From positions 1-36,978 of the forward strand of contig CAZHBA010000069.1 of NCBI GenBank assembly GCA_964530225.1: a DNA stretch of 36,978 bases, given 5' to 3'. Source of the DNA: CAZHBA01 sp964530225 (GTDB lineage: Bacteria; Pseudomonadota; Alphaproteobacteria; UBA6615). The notes beneath the pieces are model-generated. The model ran no database searches. It worked only from the letters and a program-made list of their open reading frames with translations, and was not told the DNA's origin. Made by a program: the position numbers and the translations under genes. Each line of letters starts with the position of its first letter. Within the stretch, counting starts at the first letter, position 1. Shown here piece after piece: positions 25,250-32,944 of the stretch.

Positions 25250-26019
25250 GCGATTTCTCCGCCGATTAAGGCGCCGACCGGAGCGTAATTGACATCTCCC
25301 GGGCACCCCGGTGCGAAACGCCAGACAGCGTCTTGTTCGGTGTGCTCGGGCGACGGCAGTGCGATCAGCGAGCTCGACACCGTGCCATAGCCGCGGTCGG
25401 TGACAATACACAAGGCCTCGGTCGGGTCGTCGGCAGTGGCGTCATAAAGCCGCGACGCCAGCAAGGCTTCCCAGGCGGACCAGTCGCCGGCATCGATGTC
25501 GGGGGCCGCCGCATCGCGAAACGGGCCGAGATAGTTGCGCAGCCGCGCGCTCTCCTTTTGGTTCAGCTCGCCCGACGTAATCATATTGAGACCGGTGGGA
25601 ATTGGCGCTACGTCGACGCGTTCCGCGCCTGTACTGCGCACCCAATAGGCATCGCGATTGTCGGCAATCACCAGGTTGAACGAACGGTAGGCGCTGCCGT
25701 TGAGTTTGGCTAACGCCTCGGCGGCAGCAGCAGCGTCGGCGTGGTCGAGGGCCTCGAGCACCAATTCGCCACGCGAGCGCTTGTCGGTGGAAGGCCCCAA
25801 CGAGCCAAGCCGGTTAAGCACCGCCGCGGCGATGCCATGATCATTGACGCCGAGCCAGGTGCCGCCGGCGAGTTCATCACGGCCGGCGACGACCTCGGGG
25901 CGGTCGGGCCAATGGCGCTCCGGCGGTTGCCAGGGGCGATCGAGCATTTCATCGCGGTTGGCGGCGAATAGCAGGGGCCAGGCATGGCCGGGACGGCGAA
26001 GAATGACAAGAGTACACAT
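25246..26019 (-). CDS. NRDE (TANGO2-like) family protein
   Basis: 257 residues of the NRDE family (PF05742), named after its conserved tetrapeptide, seen here in FAANRDEMLDRP near residue 20. Further typical features are the N-terminal cysteine (MCTLVILRR), GGTWLGVNDHG, and the C-terminal pattern with YGTVSSSLIAL. The family relates to Ntn-hydrolase folds and the human TANGO2 protein, linked to heme handling; a bacterial role is not settled. The start ATG at 26019 gives Cys2, a possible Ntn nucleophile after Met removal. Its stop lies in ATAA, which has replaced an inferred ATGA overlap with the dead downstream VOC gene. Confidence 0.85.
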   Translation of the reverse strand: MCTLVILRRPGHAWPLLFAANRDEMLDRPWQPPERHWPDRPEVVAGRDELAGGTWLGVNDHGIAAAVLNRLGSLGPSTDKRSRGELVLEALDHADAAAAAEALAKLNGSAYRSFNLVIADNRDAYWVRSTGAERVDVAPIPTGLNMITSGELNQKESARLRNYLGPFRDAAAPDIDAGDWSAWEALLASRLYDATADDPTEALCIVTDRGYGTVSSSLIALPSPEHTEQDAVWRFAPGCPGDVNYAPVGALIGGEIA

Positions 26020-26132
26020 AGTATCCGGTGAAAAAGGGCTACAAAGTGGGCGCTTGGCGAACTATATCTAGTCTTATGAGCGGGCCCAACAATACAGGGT
26101 AATCAGCCTGAAGTAAGGAAAGCGGTGCAGCT

Positions 26133-26456
26133 ATGACCAAATTCAATGAGCGAGAGAAGGCATTCGAGGCGAAATTCAAGCTCGACGAGGAGTTACGCTT
26201 CAAGGCGACGGCGCGCCGCAACAAGCTATTGGGTCTGTGGGCGGCCGAACAAATGGGCTTGAATGAGGGCGAGGCCGAGGCCTATGCCAAGGAAGTCGTG
26301 AAAGCCGATTTCGAAGCGCCGGGCGACGACGACGTGCTGCAGAAGGTACTGGCCGACCTGCAAGGCAAAGGTGTCGAGACGTCTGATCGGTTGGTGCGCA
26401 AGCATATGGAAGAGCTTATGGGCGTCGCTGTCGAGCAGGTGCAATCCAAGGGTTAG
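26133..26456 (+). CDS. ATPase inhibitor subunit zeta (DUF1476)
   Basis: A small helical protein of 107 residues found in alphaproteobacteria. The opening TKFNEREKAFEAKFKLDEELRFKATARRNKLLGLWAA is diagnostic of DUF1476, characterised in Paracoccus as the zeta inhibitor of F1Fo-ATP synthase. Its N-terminal helix blocks reverse ATP hydrolysis. The start ATG 26133 has AAGTAAGGAAAG upstream. It is convergent with the DUF1491 gene 12 bases after its stop. It lies between purB and the purC side of the purine genes, a common neighbourhood in this class. Confidence 0.9.
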   Translation: MTKFNEREKAFEAKFKLDEELRFKATARRNKLLGLWAAEQMGLNEGEAEAYAKEVVKADFEAPGDDDVLQKVLADLQGKGVETSDRLVRKHMEELMGVAVEQVQSKG

Positions 26457-26468
26457 GCCCCGCGCCGC

Positions 26469-26807
26469 CTAATACAAACCATCCTGAAAGGGGTACCAAC
26501 CTTCCTTATGCTCGATTTCAACGACCCAAACGTCGGGGTCGCGGCTCGCCGCGCGTTCCAGATAGGCGTCGGCTTCGCTTTCGTCTATTAACGCCCCGTC
26601 CAGGGCTGGAAACCAGGTTAGTTCGCCGTCCAAGTTGCGGCCTTGGGTGAGGATGCGGCAACCGTCTTTGAGCTGATTGAGTTTAAGGATAACGGTGCCG
26701 CTCTGCCGTTCGCCGCGGCGCACGACGGTGGCCGATACGCCCTCGGCGCTACAACGGCGCAGCCCCGCCATCAGCCAAATTTCGGTTGGTAGGCGGCCGT
26801 CGCTCAT
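26469..26807 (-). CDS. DUF1491 family protein
   Basis: A 112-residue cytoplasmic protein recognised as DUF1491, a family of unknown function restricted mainly to alphaproteobacteria. Visible pattern: PTEIWLMAGLRRCSAEGVSATVVRRGERQSGTVILKL near the N-terminus and a C-terminal DPDVWVVEIEHKEG. A single alpha/beta domain is likely. The start ATG at 26807 overlaps the purB stop as ATGA, so translation is coupled to purB; a longer upstream frame is therefore not used. No function should be assumed beyond co-expression with purB. Confidence 0.8.
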   Translation of the reverse strand: MSDGRLPTEIWLMAGLRRCSAEGVSATVVRRGERQSGTVILKLNQLKDGCRILTQGRNLDGELTWFPALDGALIDESEADAYLERAASRDPDVWVVEIEHKEGWYPFQDGLY

Positions 26808-28117
26808 GCCTTGCCAAAGACACGGGCGAAGATCGTGCTGGCATGCTTGGTGTGATGGTCTAGGTCGAACAGTGCGTCGAGTGTGGCCGCGTCGAGTTTG
26901 GTTGACACGCCGTGATCTGCTTTCAGGAACCGCTGGAAGGCGCCGGGTCGGTCGGCCTCGGCCAGCTCCCATACCTGCATGGCGTTGCGCTGCACCGCCT
27001 GGTAGGCGTCTTCGCGCGCCATGCCCGCCTGCGTCAGTGCCAGCATGACCCGCTGCGAGTGCTCCAGGCCGCCCAAACGATCCAGGTTATTTTGCATCGC
27101 CTCGGGATAGACCAACAATTTCTTGACCACGCCGGTCAGCCGGGCGAGGGCGAAATCGAGGCCGATCGTCGTGTCAGGGCCGATGACCCGCTCGACCGAC
27201 GAATGGGATATGTCGCGCTCGTGCCACAGGGCGATGTTTTCCATCGCCGGCACCGTGGCACTGCGCGCCAGCCGTGCGATGCCGGTCAAGTTTTCCGTCA
27301 GGATCGGATTACGCTTATGGGGCATAGCGCTTGAGCCCTTTTGGCCGGGCGCGAAATATTCTTCCGCTTCGCGCACCTCGGTCCGCTGTAGGTGGCGTAT
27401 TTCAATCGACAGCCGCTCGATGGCACCAGCTACAATGCCCAGCGTAGCGAAAAACGCCGCATGGCGGTCGCGCGGAATGACCTGGGTGGAGACCGGTTCG
27501 ACCGCGAGCCCAAATTTCTCCGCGACATGGGCTTCGACTGCCGGATCGATGTTAGCGAAGGTACCAACGGCGCCCGATATGGCGCAGGTGGCGATCTCGG
27601 CCCGCGCGGCGACCAGGCGATCTCGACAACGGGCGAATTCGGCATAGTGGCCGGCAAGCTTGAGGCCGAACGTGGTGGGCTCGGCATGAATGCCGTGGCT
27701 GCGCCCGATACAGACGGTGTTTTTATGTTCCCGCGCGCGCTGCTCCAGGGCCGCCAGCAAGCCATCCAAATCGGCGAGCAGCAGATCGGATGCCTGGGTC
27801 AACTGCACCGCTAGGCAGGTATCCAGCACATCCGACGAGGTCATACCCTGGTGGACGAACCGCGCTTCCGGGCCCACATGCTCGGCCAGATTGGTCAGAA
27901 AGGCGATTACGTCGTGCTTGGTCTCGCGCTCGATTTCGTCGATGCGCGCTATATCCCATTCCCCACGCTGCCAAATCGCCTGTGCCGCCTCTTTGGGAAT
28001 GATGCCGAGCTCGGCCATCGCATCGCACGCGTGGGCCTCAATTTCGAACCAAATGCGGAACCTGTTTTCGGGCTCCCAGATGGCGGTCATCTCGGGGCGG
28101 CTGTAACGGGGAATCAT
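26804..28117 (-). CDS. purB: Adenylosuccinate lyase
   Basis: Fumarase-superfamily enzyme cleaving SAICAR and adenylosuccinate to fumarate plus AICAR or AMP; it serves both IMP and AMP synthesis. 437 residues. Motifs: MIPRYSRPEMTAIWEPENRF at the start, MTSSDVLDTCLA, GRSHGIHAEPTTFG with the catalytic histidine, and the signature GSSAMPHKRNP with the flexible serine loop. The frame opens to 28225 but the Met at 28117 is the family start. Its stop overlaps DUF1491 by ATGA. It is separated from the other purine genes by a 3-kb accessory group on both strands. Confidence 0.96.
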   Translation of the reverse strand: MIPRYSRPEMTAIWEPENRFRIWFEIEAHACDAMAELGIIPKEAAQAIWQRGEWDIARIDEIERETKHDVIAFLTNLAEHVGPEARFVHQGMTSSDVLDTCLAVQLTQASDLLLADLDGLLAALEQRAREHKNTVCIGRSHGIHAEPTTFGLKLAGHYAEFARCRDRLVAARAEIATCAISGAVGTFANIDPAVEAHVAEKFGLAVEPVSTQVIPRDRHAAFFATLGIVAGAIERLSIEIRHLQRTEVREAEEYFAPGQKGSSAMPHKRNPILTENLTGIARLARSATVPAMENIALWHERDISHSSVERVIGPDTTIGLDFALARLTGVVKKLLVYPEAMQNNLDRLGGLEHSQRVMLALTQAGMAREDAYQAVQRNAMQVWELAEADRPGAFQRFLKADHGVSTKLDAATLDALFDLDHHTKHASTIFARVFGKA

Positions 28118-28428
28118 TGCTATATCCGGTGGCTGCAAGCGGTGGGCACACAATAGAGCAGTATGCGGCCAGAATGAACCGTTCTGGATGCGCTGAATTG
28201 CGTGATCTGGGCGAATTGGTGCCACCAGTAGCAGTTGGACGTAAAAGCGATCGAAAATCGCGGTAATTTAGCGTGTATAGATAGAATACTAGGAATGCTT
28301 AACGCGATATTAAGTAAACGAGTGGAATACTCCGTGCCCATAAGACGGAGTGTCACCATGATTTTTTTGCATCCAGTGACGTTATCGGGTCCCGGCTGAT
28401 TTTCCGCCGACGTAGCTGCCGTGGCGCG
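28118..28428. other. Non-coding spacer upstream of purB
   Basis: About 310 bases with no convincing gene. The minus-strand frame here extends out of the radC stump but its residues (cysteine- and serine-rich, no pattern) look non-coding. One neat dyad is present: ACTCCGT and ACGGAGT at 28329-28335 and 28345-28351, loop of nine. It is not directly followed by a T run on either strand; it may be an operator or attenuator-like structure ahead of purB, which is inference only. A/T-rich stretches suitable for a purB promoter occur around 28270-28320. Confidence 0.4.
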
Positions 28429-28569
28429 CGGCTTGGTGTCCACCTGCGGCACGGTGGAGAACAGAAGCAGTTCTAGTAGTTCATAATCTGGGGTTGCGGC
28501 GCTGTCGTCGGCGAGGAAGCGCGCACGCAACTGCGCCCGATGACCTTTCTGATTGTCTGAGGATGTCAT
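28429..28569 (-). pseudogene. radC: radC remnant (N-terminal stump)
   Basis: The first 47 codons, with GHRAQLRARFLADDS and PDYELLELLLFSTVPQVDTKP, match the N-terminal helical domain of RadC, which normally runs on for about 220 residues to a C-terminal JAB metalloprotease-like domain (HxHPSG). After DTKP the frame becomes unrelated low-information sequence, and no JAB domain exists in the window. The start is intact: ATG 28569 with GGAG 9 bases before it. It stands 22 bases after map, the usual map-radC order, so this is a 3'-deleted gene in its ancestral place. Confidence 0.75.
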
Positions 28570-28591
28570 CAGCTATCACTCCAATGGAGAT

Positions 28592-29413
28592 TTATGCGTA
28601 GGGGGGGTGGTCCAATCCCTGGGGCGAGCGCGTAAAGACCTCGTAGCCATCGGCGGTGACGCCGATCGAATGCTCAAACTGCGCCGATAGCGAACGGTCT
28701 TTGGTCACCGCCGTCCAGCCGTCGCTGAGGATTTTCACGTCGTAGCGGCCGGCGTTGATCATCGGCTCGATGGTAAAAAACATGCCTTCGCGCAGTTCCG
28801 AGCCGGTGCCGGGGGTACCGAAATGCAGGATCGACGGTGCGTCGTGAAATACTTGTCCCAGCCCATGGCCACAGAAATCGCGGACCACGGAAAACCGTTC
28901 GGCCTCGACATAAGTCTGGATGGCGTGGCCGATATCGCCCACCGTGACGCCGGGTTTGACCACCTCGATACCTTTCCACAGCGATTGGTAGGTCACGTCG
29001 ATCAGTCGCTCGGCCAGGCGTTTGACCTTGTCGCCGACGGTGTACATGCGGCTGGTGTCGCCGTGCCAACCGTCGAGGATAACGGTGACGTCAATATTAA
29101 GAATATCGCCATTGGCTAGCCGCTTTTTACCGGGAATACCGTGACAGACGACGTGGTTGACCGAGGCGCAAATCGACTTGGGAAAGCCGCGATAATTTAG
29201 CGGCGCCGAGATGGCACCGTGGCCGACGGTGAATTCGTGGCACAGCCGGTTGATCTCGTCCGTCGTCACGCCGGGCTCCACGAACGGCGTGATGTAGTCG
29301 AGGGCTTCCGCCGCCAGACGGCCGGCCGCGCGCATGCCGGCGAAGCCCGCTTCGTCGTGGATGCGAATACGCCGCGGTTCGGCGTCCGGGATGGTTTGAT
29401 GTAAGTCGGTCAT
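28592..29413 (-). CDS. map: Type I methionine aminopeptidase
   Basis: Removes the initiator methionine from nascent proteins with a small second residue. 273 residues including a 15-20 residue N-terminal extension. Five metal ligands are in recognisable motifs: the two aspartates in NIDVTVILDGWHGDTSRM, the histidine in FCGHGLGQVFHD, and the glutamates in FTIEPMIN and AQFEHSIGVT. VNHVVCHGIP contributes the substrate-pocket histidine. It begins 21 bases after the sfsA stop and is followed by the radC stump, so a sfsA-map-radC transcription unit is likely. Confidence 0.96.
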   Translation of the reverse strand: MTDLHQTIPDAEPRRIRIHDEAGFAGMRAAGRLAAEALDYITPFVEPGVTTDEINRLCHEFTVGHGAISAPLNYRGFPKSICASVNHVVCHGIPGKKRLANGDILNIDVTVILDGWHGDTSRMYTVGDKVKRLAERLIDVTYQSLWKGIEVVKPGVTVGDIGHAIQTYVEAERFSVVRDFCGHGLGQVFHDAPSILHFGTPGTGSELREGMFFTIEPMINAGRYDVKILSDGWTAVTKDRSLSAQFEHSIGVTADGYEVFTRSPQGLDHPPYA

Positions 29414-29434
29414 CTAACTACGGATACTTTCGCG

Positions 29435-30151
29435 TCACAGTGATATGGGCAAAGGCGCGGCAATGTGAATGCCATCGAGGCTAATTTTGCAAGAATAACA
29501 TACCGCTTCGACCCCTGCAGCGCGCGCCGCCGCGAAGGCCTCGACATAGCCCGGGTCGATGTCTTCGGCCAGCCTGAAACGCTCGCAATCTTCACGTTGA
29601 ACCACATAAACCATTAACGCCCGGTTACCAGCGGCCACCATAGCGCTCATTTCCATCAGATGCTTGGCCCCGCGTTTGGTCACGCTGTCGGGAAATTCCG
29701 CCGCGCCGCTATCTCCTGATGCGCCACGCTTCAAGGTGACGTTTTTCACTTCGACGTAGCAACCGGACAGGCCACCGCCTTCGAGCAACAGGTCAATACG
29801 CGAATTCTTGCCGTAGCGGACCTCGCGGCGCAGGCTGTCGTAGCCACCGAGTTCTGGGATTACGGCGTTATCGACCGCCTCTTGGACCAGCTTGTTGGGA
29901 TGGCCGGTGTTGATGCCCACCAGCCCCCCCCCGCCAAAGCGCACTAGCTCCCAGGAATAGCGTAGCTTGCGCTCGGGGTTCAGCGCCGGCGACAGCCACA
30001 CTTCCGAGCCCGGCGCGTTCAGCCCCATCATCGAACCCGGATTAGGGCAGTGTGCGGTGACGTCGCCGCCGCCGTCCAGCGTGACGTCGGCAAGGAAGCG
30101 CTTGTAGTGCTGGCGCAGGGTGCCGCGCAGCAGGGGGTCGGGGAATTGCAT
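29435..30151 (-). CDS. sfsA: SfsA family sugar fermentation stimulation protein / nuclease
   Basis: A 238-residue protein beginning MQFPDPLLRGTLRQHYKRFLADV, the standard SfsA start, with TAHCPNPGSMMGL, GINTGHPNKLVQEAV, RIDLLLEGG and YVEVKNVTLKRG. The last is the PD-(D/E)XK-like nuclease segment with EVK. C-terminal AFAAARAAGVEAVCYSCKI completes the family. Escherichia coli SfsA was linked to maltose metabolism and later reported to bind DNA; nuclease activity is inferred from the fold. An upstream ATG at 30211 is possible, but homology begins at 30151. It lies directly ahead of map. Confidence 0.93.
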   Translation of the reverse strand: MQFPDPLLRGTLRQHYKRFLADVTLDGGGDVTAHCPNPGSMMGLNAPGSEVWLSPALNPERKLRYSWELVRFGGGGLVGINTGHPNKLVQEAVDNAVIPELGGYDSLRREVRYGKNSRIDLLLEGGGLSGCYVEVKNVTLKRGASGDSGAAEFPDSVTKRGAKHLMEMSAMVAAGNRALMVYVVQREDCERFRLAEDIDPGYVEAFAAARAAGVEAVCYSCKISLDGIHIAAPLPISL

Positions 30152-30298
30152 CGCCGGGTAATACGCGAAGGTGTGCTTGGCAGGCAAACCCCGGCCCTCG
30201 AATTTTGCCATGCGACGTCCCATATTAAGGGCATACCCAGCACTTTGACGCACCGTTACGTGCGTGATACGGCTGCGTTAGCGAGGTGCAGGAGCCAG

Positions 30299-30532
30299 AT
30301 GCTGAAGAATCTACGAATGAGCACGCGCGGTACACCGATCGGTCTATTACTGGCTGCACTGGCGGAGTGTGCCGGTATCAGCGCCGATTTCGTTAAGGCG
30401 GGTGCAACCAAGGAGGAAATCCGCGTCGACAATGCCGCCTGCCGCATATCGGCAGACTCGTCGTGCCCGCTGGAGACAATCCGTGATTTTGACGTCGAAC
30501 GCCGCTACAACTGGGTTTTGCCGCTTGCATGA
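30299..30532 (+). CDS. Small lipoprotein-like hypothetical protein
   Basis: 77 residues: a short basic N-terminus, hydrophobic LLLAALAECAG, then ISADFVKAGATKEEIRVDNAACRISADS. The second part recalls small alphaproteobacterial lipoproteins in which a Cys-acylated N-terminus is followed by FVKPGAT and a DxxAC helix. However the residue before the would-be lipobox cysteine is Glu, not Gly, Ala or Ser, so lipid attachment is doubtful and the gene may be decaying. AGGAG stands close (4 bases) before the ATG. It ends 80 bases ahead of the next gene. Function unknown. Confidence 0.4.
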   Translation: MLKNLRMSTRGTPIGLLLAALAECAGISADFVKAGATKEEIRVDNAACRISADSSCPLETIRDFDVERRYNWVLPLA

Positions 30533-30612
30533 AGGCTCGTGGCCATTCACAGAAAGAGAAATAGGGCCGATATAGAGGTCTATTCGAGTTTGGCTGGGGT
30601 GCAAGGAAAAGT

Positions 30613-31398
30613 ATGAACGAACCACGGCGTATTACCGCGGCAGCGCTGATCATCGGCAACGAAATTTTGTCGGGTCGCACACACGATGTGAACCTCAAGT
30701 ATCTGGGCATCGAGCTGAACAAGCTGGGCATCCAGGTGTACGAAGCGCGCGTCGTCGCTGACATCGAGGAAGAGATCGTCGCGGCCATCAACCAGTGCCG
30801 CGTCAAATACGATTACGTGTTCACCACCGGCGGCATCGGCCCGACCCACGACGACATCACCGCCGATTGCGTTGCCAAGGCGTTCGGGCAAAAGCTGATC
30901 CTGCATCCCGAGGCTGAGCGCATTTTGCGCGAACGCATCAAGGCAATGGGCAGCGAGGTAACCGAAGCGCGGCTGCGCATGGCGCGCACCCCCGAGCATG
31001 CCGAGCTGTTGTACAACGAGGTTAGCGGTCTGCCCGGTTTCAAGGTCGCAAATGTGTTCGTCATGGCGGGTATTCCGCGTGTCATGCGGGCCATGTTCCA
31101 GGCCGCCATTCCGTTTCTCGAGCGCGGTGTTACCCTGTTGTCGCGCACTATCGGTAGCTTTGTGCCCGAGGGCACCATCGCCACTAGCCTCGGCCTGCTG
31201 CAAGACGACTACTCCGATCTCGATATCGGTAGTTACCCGTTCTATTTTGACGGCAAGCCGGGCAGTAACCTCGTCTTGCGCGGGCCCGACCAGGCACGCA
31301 TCGACGAGGCCTGCGCGCGCCTGCACGACCTCATTGTCGATCTTGGTGGCGAGGCGGTGGAAGGCGGCGTCGAAGTGCCGGAGAGCGAGGACACTTAA
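30613..31398 (+). CDS. Molybdopterin-binding (CinA/MoaB-type) protein
   Basis: A 261-residue COG1058-type protein. RRITAAALIIGNEILSGRTHDVNLKYLG starts the MoCF_biosynth domain and the site TTGGIGPTHDD is near residue 75; ARMARTPEHAELL and GLPGFKVANVFVMAGIPRVM follow. These proteins resemble the N-terminal half of CinA and bind molybdopterin or nucleotide ligands; hydrolysis of ADP-ribose or FAD is known for relatives. The CinA C-terminal amidase is absent here but encoded separately at 34510-34998. The ATG has AAGGAAAAGT ahead of it. It precedes tRNA-Leu. Confidence 0.85.
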   Translation: MNEPRRITAAALIIGNEILSGRTHDVNLKYLGIELNKLGIQVYEARVVADIEEEIVAAINQCRVKYDYVFTTGGIGPTHDDITADCVAKAFGQKLILHPEAERILRERIKAMGSEVTEARLRMARTPEHAELLYNEVSGLPGFKVANVFVMAGIPRVMRAMFQAAIPFLERGVTLLSRTIGSFVPEGTIATSLGLLQDDYSDLDIGSYPFYFDGKPGSNLVLRGPDQARIDEACARLHDLIVDLGGEAVEGGVEVPESEDT

Positions 31399-31486
31399 AT
31401 CTAGCAAGACTGGTGCGCCGCCGACAATGCTAGTTGCGCAACGAAGAGTCGCCCACTAGCTTCTGTTGGTCAAACGGTGCCGGTAT

Positions 31487-31573
31487 GCGGGCGTGGTGAA
31501 ATTGGTAAACACAAGGGACTTAAAATCCCTCGGCTTCACGGCCTTGCCGGTTCAAGTCCGGCCGCCCGCACCA
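31487..31573 (+). tRNA. tRNA-Leu (anticodon UAA)
   Basis: An 87-base cloverleaf. The acceptor stem GCGGGCG pairs with CGCCCGC, the discriminator is A and CCA is encoded (31571-31573). The anticodon stem AGGGA/TCCCT carries the loop CTTAAAA, so the anticodon is TAA, reading UUA/UUG. A long variable arm (CGGCTTCACGGCCTTG region) makes it class II, fitting leucine. The T arm holds GGTTCAAGTCC. A perfect hairpin follows 24 bases downstream. Confidence 0.95.
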
Positions 31574-31596
31574 CTCTGCTTCGCCAGGGCTTCGCA

Positions 31597-31612
31597 GGGT
31601 TGCTTGCAACCC
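31597..31612 (+). terminator. Stem-loop downstream of tRNA-Leu
   Basis: GGGTTGC, TT, GCAACCC form a perfect 7-bp dyad 24 bases after the tRNA. It is followed by CAAAAAGG and not by a T run, so it may be a processing or termination structure rather than a standard rho-independent terminator. Confidence 0.35.
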
Positions 31613-31631
31613 AAAAAGGCTGTTTGCGAAC

Positions 31632-31817
31632 AGGCGTGCCCGCCTCAAAGTCATGAACGAAGTAGGTGACCTGGCCGCAAATGTAGTTGTCGGCGCCGAC
31701 CTCGGGCATGAAGTGCCAGGGTCCGGCCCCCTTATTCGTACTCCACAGCGCCATCGCCGCATCGAAGTCTCGCACCGAGAATCCAATCTGGCTGCAGTAG
31801 CGTGGTTCTTCACTCAT
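31632..31817 (-). pseudogene. VOC-family gene fragment ending near tRNA-Leu
   Basis: About 62 residues with an intact ATG at 31817 read EEPRYCSQIGFSVRDFDAA, ALWSTNKGAGPW and FVHDFEAGT. This is the first beta-alpha-beta unit of a VOC protein, which should continue for another 60-100 residues. Instead the frame passes into the hairpin and the reverse strand of tRNA-Leu. It starts 20 bases after the stop of the oxidoreductase gene, so it was probably the second gene of that unit and lost its 3' part through a deletion or an insertion at the tRNA. Confidence 0.6.
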
Positions 31818-31837
31818 GACGCCGCCACTCCTGCCGG

Positions 31838-32809
31838 CTAGACCCGCAAAACGATCTTGCCGAAATGCTCATTGGCCGCCATATGGTCGAGCGCCGCGCG
31901 CGTGTTTACCAGCGGGAACACTTTGTCGACCGGCATCGACAGCTTGCCGGTACCGAGTGTCTCCAATAGATTATCCCGCGCCAGCCGCGTGACTTCGGCA
32001 GCCTCTTCTGGTGTGCGGGTACGGCCGGTAATGCCGATATAGTGGATGCGGTGCAGAGCGTGCAGGTTGAAATCGAACTCGCCGGTATCCCCGCCGAGCC
32101 GGCCGATATTAATGATGCGCCCGTTGATTTTGGTCGCCGCCATATTCTGGTTGGCGGTATAGCCCGACACCATGTCGATGGTGACGTCGACACCCTTGCT
32201 GTTGGTTGCTTCGAGGACCTGATCGACCCAGCTCTCATCACGTGAATCGAGCGCCATGCTGGCGCCGAATTCTGCCAGTTGCGCCCGCCGGCCGGGATTG
32301 GTCGAGGTGCCGATCACTAGTTTTGCCCCTTTCTCGCGCGCGATTTGCATGGCCATCAGGCCTTGGCCGCTACTGGCGCCCTGGATGAGAATCGCCTGGC
32401 CGGCGGCGAAGCGGCCGTTGGTGACGATGGCGTCGTGCATCACGACAATTGCGCCTCCCACGGAGGCGGCCTGTTCCCATGTGATGTCTGCCGACGGGAT
32501 TGGCATCGTGCGGCGCCAGTCGGCGAGGGCGTACTCGGCCCAGCCGGCCGCGCCAAGACACATAACCCGGTCGCCGACATCAAAGCCCTCGGCGTCGCTG
32601 CCAACCTCGGCCACCTCGCCGGCGAATTCCGCGCCCATTACCTTTGCCGCGCCACCGACATGGCCGTAATTTTGTCCTTGCGTCGTCAGCAGGTCCGACC
32701 GGTTGAGTCCGCAGGCATGCACCTTTACCAGGATTTGGTTGGGTTTGGGACTGGGTGGGTCAATTTCGGATACATTGATGCCGGTGTCGTCTAGCGTAAT
32801 CGCTTTCAT
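31838..32809 (-). CDS. Zinc-independent MDR-type alcohol dehydrogenase / quinone oxidoreductase
   Basis: An NADPH-dependent medium-chain reductase of 323 residues. The GroES-like N-terminus has VKVHACGLNRSDLLTTQGQ and MGAEFAGEVAEVGSDAEGF with GDRVM. The cofactor motif is seen as ILIQGASSGQGLMAMQIA. No zinc-binding cysteine cluster is present, so it belongs to the quinone-oxidoreductase-like branch. Typical substrates are quinones, enals or enoyl esters; not assigned. Start ATG at 32809 with GGAA eight bases before it; the frame open to 32884 is not needed. Its stop is 20 bases from the VOC fragment. Confidence 0.88.
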   Translation of the reverse strand: MKAITLDDTGINVSEIDPPSPKPNQILVKVHACGLNRSDLLTTQGQNYGHVGGAAKVMGAEFAGEVAEVGSDAEGFDVGDRVMCLGAAGWAEYALADWRRTMPIPSADITWEQAASVGGAIVVMHDAIVTNGRFAAGQAILIQGASSGQGLMAMQIAREKGAKLVIGTSTNPGRRAQLAEFGASMALDSRDESWVDQVLEATNSKGVDVTIDMVSGYTANQNMAATKINGRIINIGRLGGDTGEFDFNLHALHRIHYIGITGRTRTPEEAAEVTRLARDNLLETLGTGKLSMPVDKVFPLVNTRAALDHMAANEHFGKIVLRV

Positions 32810-32944
32810 GATACTTTTCCGTTGCGTTGCTATGGGGACAATGTTTCGAGGTCGCGAAAAGAACCGCTCGCTGCTCTGGACCAAGCTTGTTGGCGCGACT
32901 GTTGGGCGACTTTCTTGCCGACGTAACCGGGTAGTCGTCGGCCC

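Noticed and set aside
28329..28351. ACTCCGT/ACGGAGT dyad as a rho-independent terminator
   Set aside because: The T run on the plus strand comes more than 10 bases after the stem and there is no plus-strand gene to terminate; on the minus strand there is no T run.
28120..28428. Extension of the radC frame up to purB as a 149-residue protein
   Set aside because: After residue 47 the sequence has no family texture and the codon pattern is unlike neighbouring genes.
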